From contig JAJKFL010000011.1 in NCBI GenBank assembly GCA_021186555.1, positions 1,453,001 through 1,517,000 of the forward strand: a DNA stretch of 64,000 nt, written 5' to 3'. The notes under the pieces are model-generated. The model made no database searches. It saw only the letters and a program-made list of their open reading frames with translations, and had not been told where the DNA came from. Every line of letters starts with the position of its first letter. Position 1 is the first letter of the stretch. The position numbers and the translations under genes were made by a program. Source of the stretch: Reticulitermes speratus (taxonomy: Eukaryota; Arthropoda; Insecta; Blattodea; Rhinotermitidae). Below are positions 12,434-25,085 of the stretch, in pieces.

Positions 12434-12476
12434 CTACATGTTTCGACCTGATGATCCGACCGGGTCGAAACATGTA
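12434..12476 (+). ncRNA. hammerhead-like core in a palindrome
   Basis: CTGATGA at 12448-12454 is followed by TCC-GACC-GGGTC (stem II possible) and GAAA (12467-12470), then CATG-TA. The left side (ctacatgtttcgacc) is the inverted copy of the right (ggtcgaaacatgtag). Stem I is weak here. Confidence 0.4.
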
Positions 12477-13394
12477 GTAATTTTATAAAAATCCATTGTT
12501 TTTATAATAAAATACTTGCGTTAGCCTGTTCTTCTCAATGATAATAATAAAAGTCAGTCAGATGACATGGTGTCTGATGAGATTTGAAGCAGAGAGCTCC
12601 TGGACAGGAAACTGAAGTGCTAACCACATGACTGCGAGATTCGTTATCAGACTTTGGAGTTCACATAACTAACGATTACTCCGTTATTAAGTTGTAAATA
12701 AATGTGAACACAAAACTTTTTCCTAATATGCAACCCCACTAACAAAATGTCGTCGTAGTTGTAACAGACCATTATCAAAACAGGCTCTGGTCTCATAACA
12801 CTCATTAACATGATACAAACTTTAATTTTATACACTGTCAGCGAAGGTTGGGTTCGACCCTGGAACCTTTATCAGTATCAGGCCATACAAAATGCATATG
12901 AATAGTTGTTATGACTCAAACACTTATGCGATTAGGGCTGGTTCCTATCTCTTAGCACAAGCAGCTGAAGCCTAGGCGTGGTTGGCTAATGACACACCCC
13001 TGTTTTTGGCTACATGATTTGCTAAGCTGTAGACTGGTGCTGTCCTAATATGCAATGAGAAGCACCATTTAGCACAGCCAAGTAGATTTGGATTCTTAAA
13101 CTCAGGTCGCGCTGTAGCCAACACAGTACTTTAAAGTCAAGTCAGTCACACTACAAGCAAAAGTCGTGTTTGCGTGACAGCGAAACGTCGTGATCTGGAG
13201 TTACTAAAAGAGCAATCTAGACTACTCGTGCTTGGGCCTGTGCTCCACACTGTGCTGCTCCGTAAGTGTGGACGGTTTCACGAGCCCGAACCCAAGCAAG
13301 CCATGGGCTTGCGTGGCCCTGAACAGAGGCGGTACTTCAAAGAGAGGCTCGACAAGGCGTAGTGCAGTTTGGATATTTCAGATCACTGAACGTG
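12477..13394. other. no assigned feature
   Basis: Mostly A/T-rich intron-like sequence. A B-box-like ggttcgaccctgg at about 12850 has no matching A box. Nothing else is supported. Confidence 0.45.
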
Positions 13395-14735
13395 CAGTCT
13401 GTACACAGCGAGCATCTGTCACTGCGAGCAACTGTCACTGCGAGCATCTGTACACAGCGAGCAACTGTCACTGCGAGCATCTGTACACAGCGAGCAACTG
13501 TCACTGCGAGCATCTGTACACAGCGAGCAACTGTACACAGCGAGCAACTGTCACTGCGAGCATCTGTACACAGCGAGCAACTGTACACAGCGAGCAACTG
13601 TCACTGCGAGCATCTGTACACAGCGAGCAACTGTACACAGCGAGCAACTGTCACTGCGAGCATCTGTACACAGCGAGCAACTGTACACAGCGAGCAACTG
13701 TCACTGCGAGCATCTGTACACAGCGAGCAACTGTACACAGCGAGCAACTGTCACTGCGAGCATCTGTACACAGCGAGCAACTGTCACTGCGAGCATCTGT
13801 ACACAGCGAGCAACTGTCACTGCGAGCATCTGTACACAGCGAGCAACTGTCACTGCGAGCATCTGTACACAGCGAGCAACTGTCACTGCGAGCATCTGTA
13901 CACAGCGAGCATCTGTACACAGCGAGCAACTGTCACTGCGAGCATCTGTACACAGCGAGCAACTGTCACTGCGAGCATCTGTAAACAGCGAGCAACTGTC
14001 ACTGCGAGCATCTGTACACAGCGAGCAACTGTCACTGCGAGCAACTGTCACTGCGAGCATCTGTACAAAGCGAGCAACTGTCACTGCGAGCATCTGTACA
14101 CAGCGAGCAACTGTCACTGCGAGCATCTGTACACAGCGAGCATCTGTACACAGCGAGCAACTGTCACTGCGAGCATCTGTACACAGCGAGCATCTGTACA
14201 CAGCGAGCAACTGTCACTGCGAGCATCTGTACACAGCGAGCAACTGTCACTGCGAGCATCTGTACACAGCGAGCATCTGTACACAGCGAGCAACTGTCAC
14301 TGCGAGCATCTGTACACAGCGAGCATCTGTACACAGCGAGCAACTGTCACTGCGAGCATCTGTACACAGCGAGCAACTGTCACTGCGAGCATCTGTACAC
14401 AGCGAGCATCTGTACACAGCGAGCAACTGTCACTGCGAGCATCTGTACACAGCGAGCAACTGTCACTGCGAGCATCTGTACACAGCGAGCATCTGTACAC
14501 AGCGAGCAACTGTCACTGCGAGCATCTGTACACAGCGAGCATCTGTACACAGCGAGCAACTGTCACTGCGAGCATCTGTACACAGCGAGCAACTGTCACT
14601 GCGAGCATCCGTACACAGCGAGCAACTGTCACTGCGAGCATCTGTACACAGCGAGCAACTGTCACTGCGAGCATCTGTACACAGCGAGCAACTGTCACTG
14701 CGAGCATCTGTACACAGCGAGCATCAAGAGCACGA
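13395..14735. repeat. 33-bp minisatellite, about 40 copies
   Basis: The compound unit is a 17-mer (ctgtacacagcgagcaa) plus a related 16-mer (ctgtcactgcgagcat), irregularly alternated. Because 33 is a multiple of three, long ORFs appear in several frames (up to 467 codons), but they encode only the period YTASNCHCEHL and its shifts. The array ends about 40 bp from the gro microexon donor. Confidence 0.97.
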
Positions 14736-14773
14736 GTAGTCTGGACGTACCTTAAGAGGAAGTGAACACTTAC

Positions 14774-14806
14774 CAAGAGTTGCTGCAGTCCCTGCTGCTG
14801 TTGCTG
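14774..14806 (-). CDS. gro: groucho microexon, Gln-rich linker (33 nt)
   Basis: The minus strand reads a long pyrimidine tract ending ttttctgttttag, then CAG CAA CAG CAG CAG GGA CTG CAG CAA CTC TTG, then GTAAGTG. It encodes QQQQQGLQQLL in phase 0. This follows ELNAIIG in insect Groucho proteins, where the chain continues with more Gln and then a His-Ala-Gln-Gln stretch before the Gly/Pro-rich region. At 33 nt it is a microexon, easily missed by gene finders. It is tightly sandwiched: a 33-bp minisatellite ends about 40 bp past its donor and a 25-bp minisatellite starts about 60 bp above its acceptor. The next exon lies beyond the left edge of the window, more than 14.7 kb away. Confidence 0.92.
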
Positions 14807-14865
14807 CTAAAACAGAAAACAAAAAGAAATCTCATACAGTAGCTATATTTATAACATTAAACATT

Positions 14866-15214
14866 AATATATGTGAACACAAAACGTCATAATATATGTG
14901 AACACAAAACGTCATAATATATGTGAACACAAAACGTCATAATATATGTCAACACAAAACGTCATACTATATGTGAACACAAAACTTCATAATATATGTC
15001 AACACAAAACGTCATAATATATGTCAACACAAAACGTCATACTATATGTGAACACAAAACGTCATAATATATGTGAACACAAAACGTCATAATATATGTG
15101 AACACAAAACGTCATAATATATGTGAACACAAAACGTCATAATATATGTGAACACAGAACGTCATAATATATGTGAACACAAAACGTCATAATATATGTG
15201 AACACAAAACGTCA
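14866..15214. repeat. 25-bp minisatellite, about 14 copies
   Basis: Unit ataatatatgtgaacacaaa + acgtc, with few variants (gtcaacac, actatatg). It lies about 60 bp upstream of the gro microexon acceptor. Confidence 0.96.
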
Positions 15215-15678
15215 CACTTTGTACAAATCTAAGACGCTGAATTCTGAAGGTAAGATAAATTGCGTCAAAGAATGGCATTCACATACAGCTCAAAACCCAA
15301 AATTCGACACACCTACAACTAAATTCAAATGTCTAGTAACATTACACACAATAATTCACTTCAGTTAAGTTCCATTAAATTCCTGACTGTTAACGAGCTG
15401 TCAACGGCCATATGGCCCACAACACAAACACCACAACATAGATCACAAATAGCACACAAAATGAACATAAGACACAAAAGTACTTAAATAATCCATTTAG
15501 AACACCTTATGGTATAATACTAAAAATATATTATAAATGTAAGTTGACACTTTGCCTTCTGAAGAAGAAGATAATGATAATACATTTATTCGTCGATTTC
15601 CAAGCATGTATCACCCCGAAATGTGACTTTACACCACGTTCTCTGCAGTATATGTTCTTGCATTATGTTTCACGCTCT
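15215..15678. other. no assigned feature
   Basis: A/T-rich spacer between two minisatellites. No exon or repeat family recognised. Confidence 0.5.
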
Positions 15679-17935
15679 AAATCCCATCACGATACACACT
15701 CACATCAACAAATCCCATCACGATACACACTCACATCAACAAATCCCATCACGATACACACTCACATCAACAAATCCCATCACGATACACACTCACATCA
15801 ACAAATCCCATCACGATACACACTCACATCAACAAATCCCATCACGATACACACTCACATCAACAAATCCCATCACGATACACACTCACATCAACAAATC
15901 CCATCACGATACACACTCACATCAACAAATCCCATCACGATACACACTCACATCAACAAATCCCATCACGATACACACATCAACAAATCCCATCACGATA
16001 CACACTCACATCAACAAATCCCATCACGATACACACTCACATCAACAAATCCCATCACGATACACACTCACATCAACAAATCCCATCACGAAACACACTC
16101 ACATCAACAAATCCCATCACGATACACACTCACATCAACAAATCCCATCACGATACACACTCACATCAACAAATCCCATCACGATACACACTCACATCAA
16201 CAAATCCCATCACGATACACACTCACATCAACAAATCCCATCACGATACACACTCACATCAACAAATCCCATTATGATACACACTCACATCAACAAATCC
16301 CATCACGATACACACTCACATCAAACAATCCCATCACGATACACACTCACATCAACAAATCCCATTATGATACACACTCACATCAACAAATCCCATCACG
16401 ATACACACTCACATCAACAAATCCCATCACGATACACACTCACATCAACAAATCCCATCACGATACACACTCACATCAACAAATCCCATCACGATACACA
16501 CTCACATCAACAAATCCCATCACGATACACACTCACATCAACAAATCCCATCACGATACACACTCACATCAACAATCCCATCACGATACACACTCACATC
16601 AACAAATCCCATCACGATACACACATCAACAAATCCCATCACGATACACACTCACATCAACAAATCCCATCACGATACACACTCACATCAACAAATCCCA
16701 TCACGATACACACTCACATCAACAATCCCATCACGAAACACACTCACATCAACAAATCCCATCACGATACACACTCACATCAACAAATCCCATCACGATA
16801 CACACTCACATCAACAAATCCCATCATCGATACACACTCACATCAACAAATCCCATCACGATACACACTCACATCAACAAATCCCATCACGATACACACT
16901 CACATCAACAAATCCCATTATGATACACACTCACATCAACAAATCCCATCACGATACACACTCACATCAACAAATCCATCACGATACACACTCACATCAA
17001 CAAATCCCATTATGATACACACTCACATCAACAAATCCCATCACGATACACACTCACATCAACAAATCCCATCACGATACACACTCACATCAACAAATCC
17101 CATCACGATACACACTCACATCAACAAATCCCATCACGATACACACTCACATCAACAAATCCCATCACGATACACACTCACATCAACAAATCCCATCACG
17201 ATACACACTCACATCAACAAATCCCATCACGATACACACTCACATCAACAAATCCCATCACGATACACACTCACATCAACAAATCCCATCACGATACACA
17301 CTCACATCAACAAATCCCATCACGATACACACATCAACAAATCCCATCACGATACACACTCACATCAACAAATCCCATTATGATACACACTCACATCAAC
17401 AAATCCCATCACGATACACACTCACATCAACAAATCCCATCACGATACACACTCACATCAACAAATCCCATCACGATACACACTCACATCAACAAATCCC
17501 ATCACGATACACACTCACATCAACAAATCCCATCACGATACACACTCACATCAACAAATCCCATCACGATACACACTCACATTAACAAATCCCATTATGA
17601 TACACACTCACATCAACAAATCCCATCACGATACACACTCACATCAACAAATCCCATTATAATACACACTCACATCAACAAATCCCATCACGATACACAC
17701 TCACATCAACAAATCCCATTATGATACACACATCAACAAATCCCATCACGATACACACTCACATCAACAAATCCCATCACGATACACACTCACATCAACA
17801 AATCCCATCACGATACACACTCACATCAACAAATCCCATCACGATACACACTCACATCAACAAATCCCATCACGATACACACTCACATCAACAAATCCCA
17901 TCACGATACACACTCACATCAACAAACCATCTTCA
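15679..17935. repeat. 31-bp minisatellite, about 72 copies
   Basis: Unit aaatcccatcacgatacaca + ctcacatcaac. Variants include cccattatg and units short of the actcac hexamer. 31 is not a multiple of three and the unit has no stop in any plus-strand frame, so one ORF cycles through all three frames with a 31-residue period (up to 586 codons). No protein family is evident. Confidence 0.98.
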
Positions 17936-18013
17936 CAATAATCATTCACCCCCTCCTCTCGTCCTTTGCGCTATTTTCGCTGTTTTGTTCTCCCACTCAC
18001 ATTCTACCTTATA

Positions 18014-18094
18014 TACAGCATGTTCCACTCAAAACCGGCCCGTTTTCTTAATTTCGCGGTGCAAGCTGGCCGGTCTTAAGTGGAACACGCTGTA
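18014..18094. mobile_element. 81-bp palindromic MITE (Tc1/mariner-type ends)
   Basis: Inverted arms of about 27 bp start TACAGC-TGTTCCACT and end ACCGGCC, flanked by TA on both sides (18012-18013 and 18095-18096). Only a short loop separates the arms. Confidence 0.75.
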
Positions 18095-18173
18095 TAAAAA
18101 CACATCTCAATTTCTCAGTTCTGCGGTATTAGTACAACTGATCAATTTCTTGTACGCAGTTTCCTCATTTATG

Positions 18174-18226
18174 TGCCTGCTTATGTGCGGATGGATGACA
18201 CACATCCATCCGCACATAAGCAGGCA
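18174..18226. repeat. perfect 24-bp inverted repeat with 5-nt loop
   Basis: The arm tgcctgcttatgtgcggatg + gatg is exactly complementary to 18203-18226 around the loop acaca. A tagtacatagtacata motif follows. Confidence 0.95.
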
Positions 18227-18364
18227 ATCTCCAGTACATAGTACATAGTAGATTCACTACGAAATCGCCTACAGTTTAACTGATCATATGTTAATACATT
18301 TTATATATTTTTAACATGTATACACATTGAATTTTATGTTGCATTCACCGTGAATTTTTGCTTA

Positions 18365-18582
18365 ATTGAACAATTTATACCAACAAATGCACACAGACAT
18401 ATAATGTCAATAGTTTCTTTTATTAATAGCTTTCCCCAATAAGTATTTCGGCGTGTTAAAAACTTCAACGACCCCTGAAGATGGCGATGTAAGCACGCCG
18501 AAATACGTATTGGGGAAAGCTATTAATAAAAGAAACTATTGACATTGTATGTCCGTGTGCATTTGTTGGTAAAAATTGTTCA
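18365..18582. mobile_element. palindromic Penelope-type terminal repeat pair
   Basis: About 88-bp arms (18365-18455 and 18495-18582) are inverted copies. The outer motif is TGTGCATTTGTTGGT on the right arm. The right side carries a complete hammerhead-like core; the left arm holds only its second half. Confidence 0.7.
18470..18518 (+). ncRNA. hammerhead ribozyme-like motif
   Basis: CTGAAGA at 18475-18481, stem II GGCG...CGCC, GAAA at 18500-18503, very short stem III TACGTA, then the U-H position. Stem I is CCC before the core pairing with GGGG after it. This is the minimal layout reported for Penelope-like elements. Confidence 0.6.
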
Positions 18583-20801
18583 ATGTATATACATTGTTTA
18601 TTCTGTTTTGTGGATCTTACTTTTACACGAATCCCTGATAATGATCCCATGAAGAATCGAAACATGTTGGATTGGTTTACATATATTGTAACACAGAATA
18701 TCTGAGAATAATATACTGCATTTTATTGGGCTGAGTACTGTATGATTCTTCAGTCTATAACCGAACTTTGCTGGTTACTTGTTGTAAATTAATATACATC
18801 AATTTACAGGACAGTTCTTTTCAAAGGTTTTAACTTTATTTCCATTATAACAATATAAACGTTAACACAATACCATCCGTCCAGTCCATTCCTTTACTGA
18901 ACGCCAACTGACGCGGGACACCTGGTCCCTTGTCCTTCCTGCTATATTTAGAAGAGTGGAGAGGGAGAGCCGAACTGCTCCAACAATACTAGCATATAAA
19001 TGCTCCAATAATGTTCGGCTACAAGTCTATCTTTGCATTTTTGTGCATTCTTAACGAAAATGAATTTAATTCTATCCTTACCCGCATAAAGGCTAGTTAC
19101 ATATATGTCGACAACACCACAAATGCACTGTTACATTACTGAAAATATCTTAAATTAACAGGAGGCATATACGGACAGAATTTACTCAAATATGTCACAA
19201 TCTTCATAGAGATATAAATTCGTACCTTCATACTGCTTTCATAATAAGCAATAGTGTGCTGGTGTCGGATTTGAACTCTTTGGTACGACTGTGCTAAACT
19301 CGCCTGCATACATACGTGTTGTGTCTCTGTTCTGGACAGGGATTTAAAAACCCGTATATTTACAAACCGATTCACATTCCGACAGTTCTAACAGCACTTC
19401 ACACTGCCACATCTAAATAAAATCAACACTAACATAACAGAAACAACAAACAAAAAAGACTGTGTGATCACGCATGAACATTCTACAGCTTGTATGCAAC
19501 GCGGCAAAACGTTCGTAGGTGTTTAGACCCGAAAACCTGTTGCTATGGCAACCCGCAAACACGACATTGCGACGCTAGTCGAATGAGGTGCTTCCATTCG
19601 CCCACAATTTAAATTAGCGGAAAAACGGTTTACAGGCTGCATGTAGAACAAAGAGCGGAATCCTTCTATAAGGCCTTACTTCGTGCAACTACAGAGGCGA
19701 AGTAGGAAAACAAAGCTTTGAACAACTGCATTTTTTGGGGGGGTAATGTATCAGTGGCATATCACAGCTTATATATGCCAGGGGAGGCTCCGGCCCCCCC
19801 AGTAGAGGCTCCAGAAGCTGGTAAATGGCACGGCTTGAAAAAAATGTAATCTTTTGTTTATACTTGTTGGAAAAATTGAAAATAAAGCTCCTATAATTAA
19901 AAAAAAAAAACAGCTTATGATCATAACAACCGACATATTACAACCTTCAGGGAGAATTTCAAGTAAAGTTTACAAAACAGGGGTACACATTCACCGACCT
20001 TCACTTATATGAAATCATATACTTACTGATTTACTTTTCAGTTTTCTGACAAAACATAACAAAGAGGGGGGCAAAATGAAAAGGCGTGTGGAGGGGAGAA
20101 CACTAGAGCAGCTGCTGTGATCACAGCCCCAGGTCTGTCCTGAAACTCTGCATATTAGTAAGCAACGCGTGAATTGCCGGTGCCGACGTAGCTACAAACG
20201 TAGCCTTGAGTTATGCTAATTGCTTCATTATTTATGACTGGTACGTCACTCAGAGGCAATGTACCAAACTTCAATCAGTTTTCTGGACAGCGCGGCACTG
20301 AAGCGAAATTCTGCGTTGTGTGTCGGCCGGCCCGACTCTTCTGCCTCAATGCGTCACGGCGGAGGAAGAAAAAAACTGCCGTACAAATGATTGGCTGACC
20401 GTATCAACTGCACACTGTGAAGTTCCTAATAAGGACAGTGGGATATGGACTGATCGACTGACAGATTCTTATGATACTTAATGACACTGTTTCAACTGTA
20501 GGGTTTTAAGGTCGAATTAAATGATATGATGATGATGATAACGAAAAGTGTACATAAATATTCCGACGGACTGTTTCAAGACGCTACCCCGCCAACAGCC
20601 AGTGAGAAGTCCACGGACCACAAACACATCTTGTGTTAGCCAACATCCGAAGGCAGTGCCTCCCAAGATATACCTGCAGCTTTCTGCTGCACCACCCTTG
20701 TCAAAAAGCCTGCATCATATTCAAGAGGTCACTACGTCGAGTCTCACGGGCGTTCCATACAAATTCTAAGACCCTTCTCACTTTTCGACTCACTGGGGAT
20801 C
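18583..20801. other. no assigned gene
   Basis: A second degraded half-core (gaatcgaaacatgttgg) is at 18652-18672. A poly(A)-like end (attaaaaaaaaaaacagc) is near 19898-19914 after a body that I cannot name. No exon signal was accepted. Confidence 0.45.
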
Positions 20802-21095
20802 AGTAGTAGTAGTAGTAGTAATAGTAGTAGCAGTAAGTTTTTAAGTTTGTTATTTAACGACGCCGCCAATTGCTAAGATTATATAGCATAGGTGGTAGAT
20901 CAATTAAATATTTTATAAGTATGGAGCAGTGATGAAAGATACTGACACGAGACAACCGAAATACTACGAGAACCCCCCCTCTCTAGTGCCACTTTGTCCA
21001 CCAGACATCCCACACATACTGGCTGGGACTGAACCCACGCTTCTGCAGTGAGCGGCAAACGACAAAACACCTCAGCCTTGGCACGCCCGACTCGG
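20802..21095 (-). repeat. SINE-A copy with adjacent (TAG)n microsatellite
   Basis: The (AGT)n run at 20802-20833 is followed by the SINE-A tail (ttatttaacgacgccgcc) and, on the minus strand, the body and a tRNA-like head near 21060-21090. The B box is degraded. Confidence 0.7.
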
Positions 21096-21935
21096 GTGTA
21101 GTGGCTCGGCTCCGAAATATGAAGACAGGTGGGCCGTAGGTTATTTAAACACGCTTCACCAATATCAGAAGTTGCATAGCTTGAATTATGACATTCGCAC
21201 GGACGGCATACGGAAAAGCGTTATAACCCTCCGTCGGTGGTCGGTGTGTTGGTCTTGATTCGAAGTGGGCATCTCAGTCAGGCTATCCTGTCGATCTAAA
21301 GTAGTGTATTAAAACTGTGTACTTGTCAATACGCGATGCCACAGTCATAATTTCAATGATTCGCTCCATCGGTTCCAAAATGCGAAAATGATTTAGTCTT
21401 AAATGTAATATAAACATGGATATCAGCGGTCAAAATGACGCTCCGGCCACTTTACCCCCGCGAAACGGCGCAGTTACTATACCGATTACGTTGTCCCGGA
21501 TCGTTGTCTTACATGAGAGACAAAACACAAAGACTTACAAATGCTTCTTAACGAATGTACGGACTGCAGTGAGGTATACCAACAATTAAGTGCTGATTTT
21601 AACGACACTAGCTCATATACTTGTTCTCCGAACGGGCCGTTGTTACTTCACGACCAAGAACAAAGTCACTACGCACATCTAATGCAAGACTTCGTGTGCA
21701 ATGTTCATTGTCGGTTGACACACAGAGTCAGGCTACATCTAAGGTAATGTCTCTAGATACGGTACTTTTTGACGTCAATACGTCTTTAAATTTGCTTCCG
21801 TAGTGGGAGGCAATTCAGAAAACTGACGATAACAAAATTGGGGGATACAGTTTGGCATTGCAGCTACATATCTATCATCTACATCCAAAATGTAATTACA
21901 CCACTCGATAGTTAAAGGATCAAAGAATTCATAAC
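21096..21935. other. no assigned feature
   Basis: Several short ORFs without family resemblance. Possibly the 5' flank of the Helitron-like unit below. Confidence 0.4.
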
Positions 21936-21939
21936 GTTG

Positions 21940-22110
21940 AGTGGGGACTGTGACGCCTCGCGCGCGGCGGAGGGGGAGGCGCCGCCATTTTCAGGTCGTT
22001 TCGTCGCGTCACATACTTTCGGTTTAGTATACATTTTGACTCGGAGAAGCTACGACGCTCGTTTCAGTTTCAATTTACAGCTCTCCTCAATATTTATCTA
22101 TTGCGTACAC
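21940..22110 (+). promoter_or_regulatory. CpG-rich promoter-like block before the ORF at 22174
   Basis: CpG-dense sequence (cgcctcgcgcgcggcgg, gcgccgccattttcagg) passes into an A/T-rich leader and the ATG at 22174, the same plan as 720-1000 before the ORF at 492-710. Confidence 0.3.
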
Positions 22111-22173
22111 AAAACATGAGTGTGGAATACTTATGGTGAATATATATGGTGTTAAAGTTAAAAATTTAAAAAA

Positions 22174-22686
22174 ATGAATACAATGTCGGCCTATACTCGT
22201 CAAAAAGCCAATTCGAAATATATACATCGTATACGGTTGGAAAAGGCTTCTCAACAGCTATCCAGTGATACCCATAAAACACCATATCATACAGTGAGGC
22301 GGTGCCGGGAACGTAAAACAATGAGGGCGTCCGAGCGGATCAACGACTGCGCAGGTACATGTGACGCTGGGGCGGCCGGGCCTATGCAAGTCGATGATGT
22401 AATCGCTTGTGTATCACCGCCGGCCTGTATAGACATCGGTTGTGTGCGATCGCCCATTATGACGACACATTCGGCAGCAGCTAGTGCACGTTTCACTACA
22501 ACGTTTGTCAACAATCCATTCGGACATAAGTGTAACGTGTGTGACCGTCTATGGTTTCTGCGCTCCTTGAAGCCACCAACGGGAAAACACTTAACGCTGC
22601 TTAGTAATCTCGATGTATCCTGTATGCCATTTGTATCGTACTTTTCGTATCACAGACCTATCATTAATAAAATTATAACACACTAA
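22174..22686 (+). CDS. Helitron-like protein N-terminal part
   Basis: A 170-codon ORF begins MNTMSAYTRQKANSKYIHR, basic and Arg-rich through about residue 55. Near residues 110-135 it reads TTFVNNPFGHKCNVCDRLWF followed by L-K-P-P. The pattern 'N-x-F/Y-G-x-x-C-x-V-C-D-R-L-W' is, from my knowledge, a recurrent Cys motif in the N-terminal region of arthropod Helitron-type Rep/helicase proteins and related transposon proteins. The frame then drifts to a stop with no Rep (HUH) or helicase motif nearby, so this is a truncated copy or one exon. The likely nuclear role of the intact protein would be rolling-circle transposition. It lies antisense to the gro transcript. A host zinc-finger gene is unlikely because only one C-x-x-C is present. 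Confidence 0.5.
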   Translation: MNTMSAYTRQKANSKYIHRIRLEKASQQLSSDTHKTPYHTVRRCRERKTMRASERINDCAGTCDAGAAGPMQVDDVIACVSPPACIDIGCVRSPIMTTHSAAASARFTTTFVNNPFGHKCNVCDRLWFLRSLKPPTGKHLTLLSNLDVSCMPFVSYFSYHRPIINKIITH

Positions 22687-23595
22687 TGATTTGTTTACTT
22701 CAATTGTTTCCTGAACCCGACTAAAGGAACATGTTGCCATCATCAATAAAACATGCAGATACGAAGGACTTCTTACTGTTAAGCAATGATTATGACATAC
22801 ATATAATACGCTGAAACAAAATATTACCCGTTAACGTACACGTATTCACGTTAAACACACGGCCGTGTCCCCGACACAGCCACACCCCGCTTTTTGTACT
22901 TCACTTTTCTACACTGTTGTATAAACAAACGCTAAGCAACTAAATAAGTTTTCCATCTGCACGCAAAGCTTTGAACAAAAAATTGCATGCAGGCCTATCA
23001 AGGGCAACGAACAATTGCCAAACATACGCACAAGTGTGTAACGTCAAAGAACAGTTACTGTATTCGGAATTGCATATAATGCTCTTACGGGAAATACGTG
23101 TACTAACAACGACAGTCGTCACGACAGAGCCCCCGACACTAGCGGGCCAAGCACTGTATCGTCCGTCGCATTGTTGCGGGATATACCGGCACAATCAAGT
23201 TACCAACCGTTCAAGCAAGACGGCAAAATAATTTACACATACACTCACACACTCACACACTCAAGCTGTCACTATGTTACAATATGTGGTGTCAAATAAT
23301 AAAATAACCAAAGAATTATTAATGGTAAAGGATATAAAATCAACGGCCGAGCCAAATTTAAGGTACGCCTACTCTCTCGGTATTTACATGGAGCAACTAC
23401 GCAAAACCACCATAATCCTCAGACCGGACAGACCGTCTCCGGGCCGAGGTTTGAGTCCGGAACCCCCCCACCCCCCCAGATACGCAAGAGTGCCACCGCA
23501 AGTCTGGTAAGAATGCTTCGCGTTATTTCCCACCGCATGCCTTCACGCCGTAGTGCTTCAGCTAAGAACTAGAAACACTCTAGTCTCGTGCAGTA
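22687..23595. other. no assigned feature
   Basis: Short ORFs on both strands, short ACTCACAC repeats at 23240-23262, and a G/C-rich patch at 23430-23490. No domain recognised. Confidence 0.4.
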
Positions 23596-24492
23596 AACAG
23601 TAAGGTCACGACATTGCGGTACAAGCAACAGTAAGGTCACGACATTGCGGTACAAGCAACAGTAAGGTCACGAACATTGCGGTACAAGCAACAGTAAGGT
23701 CACGACATTGCGGTACAAGCAACAGTAAGGTCACGACAATTGCGGTACAAGCAACAGTAAGGTCACGACATTGCGGTACAAGCAACAGTAAGGTCACGAC
23801 ATTGCGGTACAAGCAACAGTAAGGTCGCGACATTGCGTACAAGCAACAGTAAGGTCACGACATTGCGGTACAAGCAACAGTAAGGTCACGACATTGCGGT
23901 ACAAGCAACAGTAAGGTCACGACATTGCGGTACAAGCAACAGTAAGGTCACAACATTGCGGTACAAGCAACAGTAAGGTCGCGACATTGCGGTACAAGCA
24001 ACAGTAAGGTCGCGACATTGCGGTACAAGCAACAGTAAGGTCACGACATTGCGGTACAAGCAACAGTAAGGTCACGACATTGCGGTACAAGCAACAGTAA
24101 GGTCGCGACATTGCAGTACAAGCAACAGTAAGGTCGCGACATTGCGGTACAAGCAACAGTAAGGTCGCGACATTGCGGTACAAGCAACAGTAAGGTCGCG
24201 ACATTGCGGTACAAGCAACAGTAAGGTCGCGACATTGCGGTACAAGCAACAGTAAGGTCACGACATTGCGGTACAAGCAACAGTAAGGTCACGACATTGC
24301 GGTACAAGCAACAGTAAGGTCACGACATTGCGGTACAAGCAACAGTAAGGTCACGACATTGCGGTACAAGCAACAGTAAGGTCACGACATTGCGGTACAA
24401 GCAACAGTAAGGTCACGACATTGCGGTACAAGCAACAGTAAGGTCACGACATTGCGGTACAAGCAACAGTAAGGTCACGACATTGCGGTACA
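23596..24492. repeat. 31-bp minisatellite, about 29 copies
   Basis: Unit aacagtaaggtcacgacatt + gcggtacaagc. The main variant is gtcgcgacatt, clustered at 23950-24240. The unit differs from the 31-bp array at 15679. Confidence 0.97.
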
Positions 24493-25085
24493 GCTAAGTC
24501 AACACGTACAGGTAGCACGACATTGCAGTACAAGCATTCGAAACTTCTCCTGTTCCTATTTTGCAACTTCTGTTAGTCTAATAACTGCCTATCTGAAGCA
24601 CAGCATGACGATTTCCCCAGCAATCCTCTCTAAAACTGAACCATTAGTCCACGAACCCACAAGCCTCGCTCAGCAGTTACAAATCATAACGCGCGATCAC
24701 AGAGTATGAGGATGTAAACGTGACGCCGGTAATCGAATTTGCAGTGATTGGGTTACAGCTCTGAAGAGCAGGCGGGGGGGGGGGGGCATTAGATCTCTGC
24801 AAGACGTCAATGGTAATGGCACACAGGCCTACCATATAAGCCTGTCCTGTAGTTCGGCTCACATGCAACCCGTAAAACACACGTGTGAGAAGGGTAGTAT
24901 TTACATGAGGTGTATGCGGACTGACCACCACATTTTGAGGAAAAGCTCATTACGGGACGACAAGGGGTTTTTAAAAATTAAGTTAACAGGTCTATAGGGG
25001 GAAGGACAATGAATACGGGGAAGTAAATAGATGGCAGCACGCAGCAGGTATGGAAGAGGGGAGAGACACACCGTGACAGTCGGAA
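24493..25085. other. no assigned feature
   Basis: Contains a G run at about 24774-24786. No gene seen. Confidence 0.45.

Noticed and set aside
13232-14765. Long ORFs (up to 467 codons) in the 33-bp array
   Set aside because: Period is a multiple of three and stop-free, so ORFs on both strands are automatic; no family resemblance.
15544-18248. ORFs of 459, 586, 114 and 175 codons
   Set aside because: By-product of the stop-free 31-bp unit; cyclic translation without coding signal.
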